A stretch of 64,000 nt of DNA from Bacillus sp. DNRA2 (lineage in GTDB: Bacteria > Bacillota > Bacilli > Bacillales > Cytobacillaceae), in NCBI RefSeq assembly GCF_012843265.1, contig NZ_JABAIT010000020.1, forward strand, positions 1 to 64,000, in the 5' to 3' direction. Position 1 is the stretch's first letter. Each line of letters begins with the position of its first letter. Position numbers and translations under genes: made by a program. The notes beneath the pieces were generated by a model, which made no database searches, was not told where the DNA came from, and worked only from the letters and a program-made list of their open reading frames with translations. Positions 43,580-53,648 of this stretch are shown in pieces.

Positions 43580-43737
43580 TTACGCAAGTTGATTGGAGCG
43601 GAAGGCACGAAGACTCCTGCGGGAGTAGCTGGTATGGGAGACCCCACAGGCGCGAATGCGCCGAGGAGGCTCCCAACTAGCCCCTAAGGTGCGCGAAGTG
43701 CCTGCAGCGGAAATCAACATTCATGTTTAACGCAGAC
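43580..43737 (+). repeat. Structured intergenic repeat, copy 2
   Basis: This copy has the same family as 131-290 but the opposite orientation. It keeps the GTTGATT/AATCAAC ends, the CTCCTGCGGGAG hairpin, and the CTAAGGTGCGCGAAGTGCC block. Helix GGGAG/CTCCC here corresponds to GTGAG/CTCAC in copy 1, and GCTGG/CTAGC to GCGGG/CCCGC. An extra perfect hairpin, GGCGC-gaat-GCGCC, is present. It lies between gluP and the SpoVAF-like gene. Confidence 0.8.
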
Positions 43738-43744
43738 TAAAAAA

Positions 43745-43777
43745 GATGAAGCCAACATAATTCTTGTCGGCTTCATC
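43745..43777 (-). terminator. gluP terminator
   Basis: GATGAAGCC (43745-43753) and GGCTTCATC (43769-43777) form a perfect 9-bp stem, followed by a T-run on the minus strand. Confidence 0.87.
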
Positions 43778-43809
43778 CAATTCAAATAGAATCCTATATT
43801 CATAAGCAA

Positions 43810-45354
43810 TTATTGCGTCAAATATCCATCGATTTCTTTCAGTAAATTCTTATATTCTTTTTTGTCTGGTTCAATTTTCGATGCGGCTTTAGCATTTTCC
43901 TTCGCTTTGGTTAACTCATGATTATTTATATTTAAAAGAGCCAAATTGTAAAATGCTTCATGGAAAGTCGGGTCGATATCAGTGACCTTTAATAAATGCT
44001 GTTCAGCTTCATCTGTCATTCCCTTCTGAATTTCCACGTATGACAATAAAAACAGTAAATCAGCTTTTTCATCTCCACTTGCTTTAACATCCTTTAACAC
44101 GGTATAGGCCTGATCATAGTCCTCTTTTTCCACATACATCTGCGCTAATACAAAACTTGAATGAGCATCTAATACTCTTGTTGATTCACCATAACCATAC
44201 TGCAGTCCAAAGAAAATCAAGGCTGCACTAATAATTGTAAAGAGTCCTTGCAGTAATGGCTTCCGTGCTTTTGGAAAGTGAGTGATTCCAGCTGCGATAA
44301 ATCCACCGACGAGACCACCAATATGCCCCGCATTATCGATACCCTGAACTGTAAAACCGAATACCAAATTCAATCCAATCACAAACAGGATATTCATCCC
44401 CATGGTTCGGAAAAATAATTTCGGGTACATCACACCAAAATATAAAAGCGCTCCAAAACAGCCAAATATTGCACCACTTGCTCCAGCTGACATATTGGGA
44501 CTTGTCACAAAACTAGCAAGTGTTCCAAAGAAACCAGCCAAAAGGTATATGAACATAAATCGGACATTACCAAAAATTCGTTCCACGAGTGGACCCATAT
44601 AAAATAATGCCAACGAATTCATAAAAAGATGCAAAAAACCAATATGCAGAAAAATCGGTGTGAAAAAGCGCCACCATTCTCCTTCTAACATTAGCGGATT
44701 AAACTTAGCGCCAAACTTGATGAGTGTCGCTGAATTGGTACTGCTCCCCATGAATTCCATCAGGATAAAAACGGCAATTTGCAACAGTAAAAATACATAT
44801 GTAAAACGCGGTTTACCATTGTGAAAAATGGCTTTTTCCTGTTTTGCTTTTTTTACTAAAAATTCAAGTGTTGCTTGCTTCAAAGTCAAGATTTCTTGTG
44901 AATCATAATCCTTCTCCATCGTAATCGGTATTGGTTGCGTGAAAAAATCTGAAAGTTGAGCAATTGTATCCTCAAGCTTGCTTGACTGCACTAACACCGT
45001 TTGGACGTTGGTCTTCTTGCTACCGGGTACTTGGTAAGCTTTTTCAATCCGAAACTGATAATCGTCGACAGGAGGATTAGGGGTTAGATAGACATTGACC
45101 ATCTGTAATTCCCCTCTCAAATACCGCTTTCTATATCTTTCAGCGATACTTGCAATGGCTTCAATATCTCGTTGCATCCAATTGCTCCAATCGACGTTAT
45201 GGCGCAGTAAACGAATGATTTGTGCCCCTTTAATCGATGTATTTTCAAGCCAGAGTTCCCAATCGTTTCCTTTCATTTGCAGTAAACGATAGTTATGCTC
45301 CGTTACGAAGTAATTCGCCAACCTCCAAAATAAATAATCTTCATTGGAATTCAC
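43810..45354 (-). CDS. gluP: Rhomboid intramembrane serine protease GluP with TPR domain
   Basis: This protein of about 514 residues has an N-terminal soluble domain (about 1-170), a rhomboid core of about seven spans, and C-terminal TPR-like repeats. The catalytic Ser is in AGASGAIFG and the His in AGHIGGLVGG. It cleaves membrane proteins within the bilayer; in Bacillus subtilis YqgP cuts the Mg transporter MgtE. Start GTG 45354 is chosen by the AGGGGA RBS; an upstream in-frame ATG (45390) is possible. Confidence 0.92.
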   Translation of the reverse strand: MNSNEDYLFWRLANYFVTEHNYRLLQMKGNDWELWLENTSIKGAQIIRLLRHNVDWSNWMQRDIEAIASIAERYRKRYLRGELQMVNVYLTPNPPVDDYQFRIEKAYQVPGSKKTNVQTVLVQSSKLEDTIAQLSDFFTQPIPITMEKDYDSQEILTLKQATLEFLVKKAKQEKAIFHNGKPRFTYVFLLLQIAVFILMEFMGSSTNSATLIKFGAKFNPLMLEGEWWRFFTPIFLHIGFLHLFMNSLALFYMGPLVERIFGNVRFMFIYLLAGFFGTLASFVTSPNMSAGASGAIFGCFGALLYFGVMYPKLFFRTMGMNILFVIGLNLVFGFTVQGIDNAGHIGGLVGGFIAAGITHFPKARKPLLQGLFTIISAALIFFGLQYGYGESTRVLDAHSSFVLAQMYVEKEDYDQAYTVLKDVKASGDEKADLLFLLSYVEIQKGMTDEAEQHLLKVTDIDPTFHEAFYNLALLNINNHELTKAKENAKAASKIEPDKKEYKNLLKEIDGYLTQ

Positions 45355-45466
45355 CGTTTCCCCTACTTTCTCTATACAACGGAAAATCAAGTTGTTTTGT
45401 TAAGGTCAATCATACTTCCATATTATAAACTATATTCATTTGGAAACCTAAGGATTAACAACTAAG

Positions 45467-45586
45467 AAAAGCGTAAGGCGCCCGGTTATCGGCGACAAGC
45501 ACAAGTCGAGCCGGCCGGAAGGTTGCCTTTTACCTTCTGGACGGATTGGCTTGTGACCTCGAGCCGATGGCGCCTGGAGCTAGACA
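45467..45586 (+). repeat. Second type of intergenic repeat, long branched hairpin
   Basis: A roughly 120-bp GC-rich element folds on itself through four nested pairings. These are AGGCGCC/GGCGCCT (45476-45482 with 45569-45575), ATCGGC/GCCGAT, ACAAGC/GCTTGT and CCGGAAGGT/ACCTTCTGG. Its GC content is far above its surroundings. Elements of this kind recur in Bacillaceae intergenic regions; their function is unknown. Confidence 0.75.
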
Positions 45587-45623
45587 CTAAACTTTGTTCA
45601 ATACTTATACTTTCTTTACACGT

Positions 45624-45655
45624 AAAAAAGACCCGAAAACAATCGAGTCTTTTAC
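45624..45655 (-). terminator. Terminator of the small membrane protein gene
   Basis: AAAAGAC-CCG and CGA-GTCTTTT form a stem with one mismatch. It overlaps the stop codon at 45652. Confidence 0.72.
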
Positions 45656-45843
45656 CTTGCAGCTGGGCGAGAAAACATAGTTTGCATCATTTTATCTCGA
45701 ACCCCAGGCATACTGAGAATCGAGCCGACAAAGAGGCGGCGGGTGAATCCACTGCCAAGCAACAAATTAAGAATTCGATAGCGATTCTTGATCGCTAAAA
45801 AACCAGCCAAGCCAATCATAAAAATGGACGTTAATGTTTTCAT
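45652..45843 (-). CDS. Small membrane protein, possibly YqgO-like
   Basis: This 63-residue protein has one N-terminal hydrophobic helix (about residues 5-18) and a basic, Met/Arg-rich tail. I do not recognise a family with certainty. The position near gluP and the size fit Bacillus subtilis YqgO. Start ATG 45843 has GGAGGG 9 nt upstream; ATG 45852 directly touches the RBS. Confidence 0.65.
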   Translation of the reverse strand: MKTLTSIFMIGLAGFLAIKNRYRILNLLLGSGFTRRLFVGSILSMPGVRDKMMQTMFSRPAAR

Positions 45844-45943
45844 GTTAATCATCCCTCCTGTGCTTATTTTGGGTTAAACAATGAAAAAATATCCTAAAAC
45901 AAGAAAGACCACCGATTTCGGCAGCCTTTGGTATTAAATAAAT

Positions 45944-46927
<984 letters not shown>

Positions 46928-46971
46928 TTATTATTATATCCAACATTGAAAAATTCATTTGTCGATTTACA

Positions 46972-47757
46972 TTACAACATATAAAAGTAACATAATATAC
47001 CACTTATCACTGCAAGAAGGCCCGAAAGTAAATTGACTGCATCGTTATTTAGGAACGATATCCCTCTGATTTTTCGGCTTGGATGATTGCAATGAGTCTT
47101 CTTTTCAGTTTCCGACTGACAGATAGAACAACGATAGGCAACTTGCAGAAAAGCTCCGAGGAGTGTATCGAATACGTTGCCGAGGAAGCCGAATAGAAAA
47201 ATGTATAGGAGTTGAAAAATACTTATTTCAAAAAGCAAATAAACCATGACGGCAATCAACAACGCACCGGCAAGACTTGCATTCGTTCCAAGCCAACTGA
47301 TTGCACCCGATGTCCCCTTTTCGGAACGTTTAAAAGTTCTAAGAAAAAATGGCTTTTGCTTACTTAATGTGCCAATTTCCGAAGCCCACGTATCAGAATT
47401 GGCACTGGCACTGGCAATGGCAAATGCCACTAACCACAGTTGATTATGATCATAAGCGAACATCAAACTAGTCATGGCTGCAATTCCACCGTTTGCGACA
47501 ACCTGAAGCCAATCACGCTGAGAACCCTTTTCAAGTTTTTGATCTAGCTTTCTTTTTTTGGATCGTTTATATTTCGACCAGAAGCTAGAGGTAAAGAAAA
47601 ACATCCCTAATACGACAAAACCACGCCAACCAAAGCCGAGTGCAACAGCACCCCCGACTATAGCAGCAGCAACTCCCCCTGTACGGGTTAAAAGCCTTTG
47701 CTTATAACCTCCATACGCACCAATGATAATCAGACCATAAATAAAAATATCATCCAT
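46972..47757 (-). CDS. DUF92 family integral membrane protein
   Basis: This 261-residue protein has about six membrane spans. The DUF92 hallmark NSDTWASEIG is visible, with GTSGAISWLGT and FLGNVFDTLLGA blocks. In plants and cyanobacteria DUF92 members include phytyl-phosphate kinase; the bacterial role is unknown. Start ATG 47757 overlaps the yqgN stop by 8 bp; upstream starts to 47808 are possible but lack an RBS. Confidence 0.85.
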   Translation of the reverse strand: MDDIFIYGLIIIGAYGGYKQRLLTRTGGVAAAIVGGAVALGFGWRGFVVLGMFFFTSSFWSKYKRSKKRKLDQKLEKGSQRDWLQVVANGGIAAMTSLMFAYDHNQLWLVAFAIASASANSDTWASEIGTLSKQKPFFLRTFKRSEKGTSGAISWLGTNASLAGALLIAVMVYLLFEISIFQLLYIFLFGFLGNVFDTLLGAFLQVAYRCSICQSETEKKTHCNHPSRKIRGISFLNNDAVNLLSGLLAVISGILCYFYML

Positions 47758-48316
47758 TTGTTCTAATAACCTCATGATTGGTGATGATTTTGGCAACGGG
47801 TAAATCATGTCCTTCTACCGGTATGTCCTCAACCATTTGCACGTCGAAGGCTAATGATATCGTCGAACCATGATAATTTCGCAAAAAACGATCATAATAT
47901 CCACCACCAAATCCGAGTCTATATCCCTGTTTATTTAAGGACAAACCTGGCACAAGCAAAAGGTCGATTTTACCAATCGGAATTTCGCTTGTCATGACCT
48001 CAATCGGTTCATACAGTCCAAAGAATATCGATTCGAGCTGTGAAAAGGTTTCTAGCTTACGAAACTGAAGCGATTTGTCAGCCGGATTGCATTTAGCGGC
48101 AACGACTATTTTGTTTTGTTCCCATGCTTTTCTGATGATTTGATATGTATCTACTTCAGGAGGATTTGAAATGGTTAGGCCGATTGTGTTCGCATTTAAC
48201 CAATCTGAATCCTGAAACAGGGTTTGGGCAATACGATATGATTGGTCTTCATATTGCGGCTTGGTGATTGAGGACAATATATCTTTCATTTGCTTGCGAA
48301 GTTGTTTTTTATCCAT
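47750..48316 (-). CDS. yqgN: 5-formyltetrahydrofolate cyclo-ligase (YqgN)
   Basis: This 188-residue enzyme converts 5-formyl-THF to 5,10-methenyl-THF with ATP. The family motif LGFGGGYYDRFL is at about residues 130-141, and KxxLRKQMK is near the N-terminus. The start ATG 48316 has GGGGAGAG upstream. It is followed by the overlapping DUF92 gene. Confidence 0.95.
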   Translation of the reverse strand: MDKKQLRKQMKDILSSITKPQYEDQSYRIAQTLFQDSDWLNANTIGLTISNPPEVDTYQIIRKAWEQNKIVVAAKCNPADKSLQFRKLETFSQLESIFFGLYEPIEVMTSEIPIGKIDLLLVPGLSLNKQGYRLGFGGGYYDRFLRNYHGSTISLAFDVQMVEDIPVEGHDLPVAKIITNHEVIRTNG

Positions 48317-48351
48317 TCTCTCTCCCCTTCTCTACCAGTATATTTTTAGAC

Positions 48352-48385
48352 AACAAAAAAAGCAGCAGGAAGCCCCACTGCTTAT
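48352..48385 (-). terminator. rpmG terminator
   Basis: On the minus strand, AAGCAG and CTGCTT with a 12-nt loop are followed by a run of T. The stem overlaps the rpmG stop codon. Confidence 0.75.
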
Positions 48386-48531
48386 TTTGTTTCACGATGT
48401 GCTGTTGTACGCTTTTCTCTTGGGCAATATTTTTTAAGCTCAAGACGATCTGGGTTGTTACGTTTATTTTTTGTTGAAATATAGTTACGATCTCCACACT
48501 CAGTGCAAGCTAACGTAATGTTCACGCGCAT
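48382..48531 (-). CDS. rpmG: 50S ribosomal protein L33
   Basis: This 49-residue L33 starts [17 protein letters not shown] and ends AHRETK. The pattern CTEC plus YCPR resembles RpmGA of Bacillus subtilis, with three Cys and without a complete second CxxC. Start ATG 48531 has GGAGGG upstream. It is monocistronic, between yqgN and the glycosyltransferase operon, in the conserved position. Confidence 0.97.
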   Translation of the reverse strand: MRVNITLACTECGDRNYISTKNKRNNPDRLELKKYCPREKRTTAHRETK

Positions 48532-48592
48532 AGAATTTCCCTCCAAACCATAATACTAGTTCGTTCATACGACTTTTCTATAATATCATTTT

Positions 48593-49234
48593 TCATATTG
48601 AAAAGCTAGTGTGATTTTTTAAAACAGCTTTATTTAGATGGATGAGCTCTTCTTTGGACTCTCCAGCGATCATCCAAGTATTAGCCAATTTTGTTTGTGA
48701 GCCCGGTATATCCATATTAAATGTAAACAAACTGTTTGATGGTCCATGAGCCATCGGTTGAAAATTCAAGGTTCCACTATTAGGACATTTCCAAAATTTA
48801 TCACTATACACATTCCATATTGGTTGAACTGTATAATCCTTAATCACATTTCCGTTCATATGTCCATTAACTAAATACATGGTCCGCTTGGCCAAATGAT
48901 AAATGACTTTTTCAATCGGTGAAAAGAACGTCAAATCATCTTGAGAAAAACGTTCAAAGCTATGCATGACAATAATCTTTAATTTCCGCATCTTTTCATT
49001 ATGATTTGTCACAAATATATCAAATAGTTTTATTTTAGAATGAATGGCCCGTTGATTAACACGAACTGAAATTTGCTTTTCTGGAATTAGTTTTTCATTT
49101 CCGCTTTTAATCCAAAAGGTTTTCCCATCAATCCATAAACCGATTTTCGGTATTAAGATGGTTTGAAGTCGTGAATGTGGGCTGGAATTCCGTTTTAGTC
49201 GGATCGAAAAACTGCTTGTTATTTTCGGTCTCAC
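48593..49234 (-). CDS. Unknown protein of the DUF4912-glycosyltransferase operon
   Basis: This 213-residue basic protein has no signal peptide or membrane span that I can see. Repeated aromatic beta-like stretches (KIGLWIDGKTFWIKSG, TVQPIWNVYSDKFW) suggest a beta-rich fold. I recognise no family. It is the third gene after DUF4912 and GT4, 21 bp after the latter, so the three probably act together. Start GTG 49234 has GAGAGGGTGAC upstream. Confidence 0.75.
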   Translation of the reverse strand: MRPKITSSFSIRLKRNSSPHSRLQTILIPKIGLWIDGKTFWIKSGNEKLIPEKQISVRVNQRAIHSKIKLFDIFVTNHNEKMRKLKIIVMHSFERFSQDDLTFFSPIEKVIYHLAKRTMYLVNGHMNGNVIKDYTVQPIWNVYSDKFWKCPNSGTLNFQPMAHGPSNSLFTFNMDIPGSQTKLANTWMIAGESKEELIHLNKAVLKNHTSFSI

Positions 49235-49255
49235 GAATTGTCACCCTCTCTTTGA

Positions 49256-50533
49256 TTATGATTGGAAATATTTACTTTTCATAATGGTTTCCTCATATAC
49301 GCGTTTCGTTTCTAAACCAATTCGTTTCCAACTAAATAATTGCTGGACGATTTTCTTACCATTCTCGCCAAGTTGTTTTGCTTTAGGAGGATTGTCTAGT
49401 ATCTCTTGAACCTGTTTAACTAAACTACGTTTATCACCAGGATTCATTAACAGTCCAGTATTTCCATGATCGATGATTCCTTTTAAACCCCCAGTATTCG
49501 AAACAATCGTCGGCTTTCCAAAAATCATCGCTTCCAAAGTGACAATCCCAAATGGCTCATACAGACTTGGAAAAATGGCAATTTCGCATTGGTTAAATAA
49601 TAGATTGCGGTTGCTATCATCCACATAGCCGATTAAAAATACGATGTTTTCTAGGCCTCTATCTCGTATGAGTCTTTGATACTCGTTTTCCATCGGCCCT
49701 TTTCCTGCAATAATAAAATACAAATCAGGATATTGTTTTAAAAGCTCTGGAGCTGCTTCTATCAGCACATCAAATCCCTTTTCTTTTACAAGTCTTCCAA
49801 TTGAAAAAATCAAACGTTTATTAGAATTTAGCGGTATGTTTTTACTTAAGATGGTTAATTCGTTAATTTCTGCTGAGTCTGGATCAATTCCATTTGCAAT
49901 AACCGATAAACGATCTTCTTTTGCAGAAAATTGCTGAAGCAAGGCATCTTTCATAAATTCACTACATACAATTATCTGATCAGACCCGTGAATTAATTGG
50001 CGTTCCTTATCATCAATAAATTTTTGTGTTTCAGTATAGATCCCATCATTCCGTCCTTGCTCTAGCGAATGAATCGTTGTGATAAGTGGAATGCTTAATT
50101 CACTTTTCAACAAGATTCCAGCCGTCCCGACAAGCCAATCATGAGCATGTATCAAACCGTATTGATGCTCGCGGGCTAACTCCTTTACTTTGTCGATCAT
50201 CGCTAGATTAAGGCCGGCAATCCAGGTAAGAAAATTTGCTTCTTGTTCATGTAATGGGGTAATACGAAAAACCTTTATTCCATCTACTATTTCAAAATTT
50301 GGGGTAGTTGAAAGCTTGGTCGTCAGAACATGGACTTCATAATTTGCCTTAACGAGGCTTCGTGCAAGTCCGTGGCAATGGCGTGCAAGACCCCCAATGA
50401 CATTTGGAGGAAATTCCCAAGTTAAAATAAGAATCTTTTGCCTTTTTGAGTTATCAGGATGAATCGTTTCACTGGGAATAAGTAAATCGGTCTCTAGTTT
50501 TGTAAGACCATTTACTCCATTTTGATCAATCAT
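49256..50533 (-). CDS. Family 4 glycosyltransferase (YqgM-like)
   Basis: This 425-residue GT-B glycosyltransferase has the N-terminal block ILILTWEFPPNVIGGLARHC, similar to starch/glycogen synthase and GT4 enzymes. The C-terminal nucleotide-sugar motif, FPSLYEPFGIVTLEAMIFGKP, is the GT4 E-x7-E signature. The acceptor is unknown. The position after rpmG fits Bacillus subtilis yqgM. Start ATG overlaps the DUF4912 gene stop (ATGA), with AAGGGGGATGG as RBS. Confidence 0.9.
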   Translation of the reverse strand: MIDQNGVNGLTKLETDLLIPSETIHPDNSKRQKILILTWEFPPNVIGGLARHCHGLARSLVKANYEVHVLTTKLSTTPNFEIVDGIKVFRITPLHEQEANFLTWIAGLNLAMIDKVKELAREHQYGLIHAHDWLVGTAGILLKSELSIPLITTIHSLEQGRNDGIYTETQKFIDDKERQLIHGSDQIIVCSEFMKDALLQQFSAKEDRLSVIANGIDPDSAEINELTILSKNIPLNSNKRLIFSIGRLVKEKGFDVLIEAAPELLKQYPDLYFIIAGKGPMENEYQRLIRDRGLENIVFLIGYVDDSNRNLLFNQCEIAIFPSLYEPFGIVTLEAMIFGKPTIVSNTGGLKGIIDHGNTGLLMNPGDKRSLVKQVQEILDNPPKAKQLGENGKKIVQQLFSWKRIGLETKRVYEETIMKSKYFQS

Positions 50534-51003
50534 TTTCCATCCCCCTTAAGAGCCGCGGTCTCATAGTAGCTATAGGTACTAACATGTTCAGACCACTGCG
50601 GAAGAGCATGATTGCTTTGTTTATTAAGAGGATTTTTTGAGACTGGCAAATCAACGTTACTGTCAAACTGTGTCTGAAACGGAACAGAACGTAGTAGTGG
50701 GAAAAATTCTGTCTCAGACAAATGAATCCCCCATTCAAGGCAGTAATGGCGATTAGCGTTAAGTCCTTTAATTTTCCAATCATTCTGGCCTTTTTTCATC
50801 ATAAACTCATGAAAAAGATGAGCGTTATTTCCGTTAAAGTCAATGTCTGTAATATCGTATATACGAAGCGCCGTGCGAAAGCTATCATAAGGCTTTCCAA
50901 AGTAAGAAGCAACAAAGTTCATCCGCTGCTCTGACAGCCTCCAGGCAACAGTAATCTTTTCTTCTGTAAGAATCGTTACGGATAGTTCATCCTCGGTCAT
51001 CAT
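50530..51003 (-). CDS. DUF4912 domain protein
   Basis: This 157-residue protein matches DUF4912: VAWRLSE near the N-terminus, LRIYDITDIDFNGNNAHLFHEF, and RHYCLEWGI. DUF4912 is an Ig-like beta fold, often encoded near sugar-active enzymes. Here it is the first gene of an operon with a glycosyltransferase, so a role in glycan recognition is plausible but inferred. The start ATG has AGAGGA 8 nt upstream. Confidence 0.83.
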   Translation of the reverse strand: MMTEDELSVTILTEEKITVAWRLSEQRMNFVASYFGKPYDSFRTALRIYDITDIDFNGNNAHLFHEFMMKKGQNDWKIKGLNANRHYCLEWGIHLSETEFFPLLRSVPFQTQFDSNVDLPVSKNPLNKQSNHALPQWSEHVSTYSYYETAALKGDGK

Positions 51004-51168
51004 GGTATGTTCCTCTTTTCTTAACCTATTAGAATATAATTGAATGTTTTAAATTATGAATATTTTCTTACATTTTAATGTTAACACTGTTAGTAAACCT
51101 TCTCAATAAACGCTTTTTGTCGGATTGTGGATTTTTTATTTCTCTGTAGAAAATTTCGAAGCAAAAAG

Positions 51169-51194
51169 AAGACCAACTTTTTCAAGTTGGTCTT
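51169..51194 (-). terminator. phoU / pst operon terminator
   Basis: AAGACCAACTT pairs perfectly with AAGTTGGTCTT, followed on the minus strand by CTTTTTGC. It ends the pst-phoU unit. Confidence 0.88.
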
Positions 51195-51199
51195 GGTTG

Positions 51200-51859
51200 T
51201 TATTTATTTAGATCGTATCGTCTTCCTTTTACGAGGTAAAAGACATGCTCACCGATATTGGTAACGTGATCGGCTGCTCGCTCTAAGAATCTGCACACAA
51301 ATGAAAGATTGTTCACCTGTGCCATATGTTCAGGGTGCTTTTGATTAATTTCAAGCAAATCACGGATAGCTTGACCATATAAGTCATCAACCTGATCATC
51401 CATTTCAGCAACCTGTTTTGCTTTATTAATGTCTTCCTCATTAAATGCCTCAAGAGCAAGCAGCAACATTTTCGCGGTAATTTCATGCATTTGCTTAATG
51501 TGCTCAAGCGGCTTGATCAGCGGCTCATTGCCTATGCGAATCGCCGACTTGGCAATATTAGTGGCAAAATCAGCAATCCGTTCTATGTCATTGGCAATTT
51601 TTATCGCCACGATAATTCGTCTTAAATCAATTGCGACTGGCTGCTGTTTGGCAATTAACAAAATCGCAAAATCATTGATTTCTTCTTCCATCAAATCAGC
51701 GTCTGTATCATCCTCCATGATTTTCAAGGCTAATTCGACATTTGCGGTCTCCAAAGCCTCGAGCGATTTTCCAAGAGCATCGATCGAAAATCTCCCAATT
51801 TCTAGTAATTTATTTTGCAGTTCCTTTAAATCCTCGTTAAATCTTTCCCTAACAACCAT
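51200..51859 (-). CDS. phoU: Phosphate signalling protein PhoU
   Basis: This 219-residue all-helical protein has two PhoU repeats. The motif ANDIERIADFATNIAKSAIRI and its second-repeat match ERAADHVTNIGEHVFYL hold the metal-binding E/D residues. PhoU links the Pst transporter to the PhoR kinase and limits phosphate uptake. It is the last gene of the pst operon, about 50 bp after pstB. Bacillus subtilis has no phoU in this place but two pstB genes. Confidence 0.95.
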   Translation of the reverse strand: MVVRERFNEDLKELQNKLLEIGRFSIDALGKSLEALETANVELALKIMEDDTDADLMEEEINDFAILLIAKQQPVAIDLRRIIVAIKIANDIERIADFATNIAKSAIRIGNEPLIKPLEHIKQMHEITAKMLLLALEAFNEEDINKAKQVAEMDDQVDDLYGQAIRDLLEINQKHPEHMAQVNNLSFVCRFLERAADHVTNIGEHVFYLVKGRRYDLNK

Positions 51860-51909
51860 TATGTTGTACCCCCTTAGTTCAGTTGAAGCTTCGATTGATA
51901 GATAATAAA

Positions 51910-52743
51910 TTATCCAAATCGTCCAGTAATATAATCTTCGGTGCGCTTGTCAGAAGGGGTTGAGAAGATTTTATTTGTATCATCGTATTCAATGACTTCC
52001 CCATTTAAGAAGAAGGCTGTTTTATCAGAAATACGCGCAGCTTGCTGCATATTGTGAGTCACAATAATAATACTGAAATTCTTTTTCAACTCCTGAACAA
52101 GCTCTTCCACTTTGAGCGTTGAAATGGGATCTAGCGCACTTGTAGGCTCATCCATAAGGATGACATCAGGTTCGATCGCCAAGCATCGAGCAATGCATAT
52201 CCGCTGCTGTTGTCCACCTGACAGGCCGTATGCATTTTGATGTAGCCGGTCCTTTACCTCATCCCAAATTGCCGCACCGCGAAGACTCTGCTCAACGATT
52301 TCATCTAAGACTTTTTTACTTTTAATCCCATGGATTTTCGGCCCATAAGCAATATTTTCATAAATAGATTTTGGAAACGGATTTGGCTTTTGAAACACCA
52401 TACCAACACGAGTTCTTAATTCTTCAACTTGAAAATCCCTATCAAAAATATTGCGCTCTCGGTATAGTATTTCCCCAGAGACACGAACACCAGGAACCAG
52501 TTCAACCATTCTATTCAAAGTTTTAATATAGGTTGATTTTCCACAACCAGAAGGACCGATGATCGCCGTCACTTCGTTTTCATATATCGGGAGATTAATG
52601 TTCTTTAATGCATGACCTTCTCCATACCAAAGATTTAAATCCTTTGTATGATAAACAATCTTCTTATCTTCATTCCTTGACATAATGCCCCCTTGTTTAG
52701 GAGACTTTTCGTCTATTTTCTCATTACCTACAACAACTACCAT
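51910..52743 (-). CDS. pstB: Phosphate ABC transporter ATPase PstB
   Basis: This 277-residue ABC ATPase has Walker [10 protein letters not shown], signature LSGGQQQR, Walker [14 protein letters not shown] and switch His THNMQQA, all of PstB type. It powers high-affinity phosphate import. Start ATG 52743 has GGAGG 7 nt upstream; an adjacent ATG (52746) and an internal ATG (MSRNEDKK) are alternatives. It lies 17 bp after pstA. Confidence 0.97.
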   Translation of the reverse strand: MVVVVGNEKIDEKSPKQGGIMSRNEDKKIVYHTKDLNLWYGEGHALKNINLPIYENEVTAIIGPSGCGKSTYIKTLNRMVELVPGVRVSGEILYRERNIFDRDFQVEELRTRVGMVFQKPNPFPKSIYENIAYGPKIHGIKSKKVLDEIVEQSLRGAAIWDEVKDRLHQNAYGLSGGQQQRICIARCLAIEPDVILMDEPTSALDPISTLKVEELVQELKKNFSIIIVTHNMQQAARISDKTAFFLNGEVIEYDDTNKIFSTPSDKRTEDYITGRFG

Positions 52744-52760
52744 CATTAACCCTCCTAAAC

Positions 52761-53645
52761 TTAATAGCGTTTCTGAAATTTATTTCTAATTAATATCGCG
52801 ATTGAATTCATGGCAAATAAAACGATTAACAGAATAACGATCGTTGCTGCGGCCAGATTCGCATATTCTGCAACCAGCGCAGAATCTGTTGTCCAGTAAT
52901 AAATTTGTACCGGAAGAATCGTAAATCGATCAAATATCCCATCTGGAAGTGGAATAAGCAATGCAGGTATTCCAATAACAACGAGCGGTGCTGTCTCACC
53001 AATTGCTCTTGAAAGCGCTAAAATAACGCCTGTTAATATTCCAGGAATTGACGCTGGCAGTACGACATTTTTAATCGTTTGCCATTTCGTTGCCCCCATC
53101 CCATAGGATGCTTCCCGTAAAAACTGAGGGACTGCCCGGATTGCTTCTTGACTTGATACAACAACAACAGGAAGTACTAATAATGCCATTGTTAATCCTC
53201 CTGCTAATACAACAGAACCTAATTCCATTCCTCTAGCAAATACTGTTAAACCAAGAATTCCAAATACTACGGAAGGAACACCAGCTAAATTTGAGATATT
53301 GGTTTGGATGAAAGATTGCAATTTTCCTTTTTTGGCATATTCCTCTAGATATATAGCGGTTCCTACTCCTAAAATCATCGTGACTGGTGCAACGACAAGC
53401 ATCAACCAGACAGTACCTAATATCGCTCCCATAATCCCTGCTTTTTGGGGATCAGTAGATAATTTATTCGTCAAAAAATCCAGGCTAATCCAGCCAGCAC
53501 TTTGATCAATGACACGATAAATTAAGATGACCAAAACAACTAGACCTAAAAGAGTCGATAGAAAGAATAAACCCTTAGCCACGTTGTTTGTAACTAGGCG
53601 TGACTCCATTCTTTTATGAGTTTTTACATCGTCAATATACTTCAT
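52761..53645 (-). CDS. pstA: Phosphate ABC transporter permease PstA
   Basis: This 294-residue permease has six membrane spans and the permease loop [29 protein letters not shown] (EAA motif). It forms the channel with PstC. The start ATG has GGGAGG upstream. It is 3 bp from pstC. Confidence 0.96.
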   Translation of the reverse strand: MKYIDDVKTHKRMESRLVTNNVAKGLFFLSTLLGLVVLVILIYRVIDQSAGWISLDFLTNKLSTDPQKAGIMGAILGTVWLMLVVAPVTMILGVGTAIYLEEYAKKGKLQSFIQTNISNLAGVPSVVFGILGLTVFARGMELGSVVLAGGLTMALLVLPVVVVSSQEAIRAVPQFLREASYGMGATKWQTIKNVVLPASIPGILTGVILALSRAIGETAPLVVIGIPALLIPLPDGIFDRFTILPVQIYYWTTDSALVAEYANLAAATIVILLIVLFAMNSIAILIRNKFQKRY

Positions 53646-53648
53646 AAT

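Noticed and set aside
45467-45586. ORFs through the GC-rich repeat
   Set aside because: The frames arise from the foldback element and have no ribosome binding site or recognisable protein pattern.
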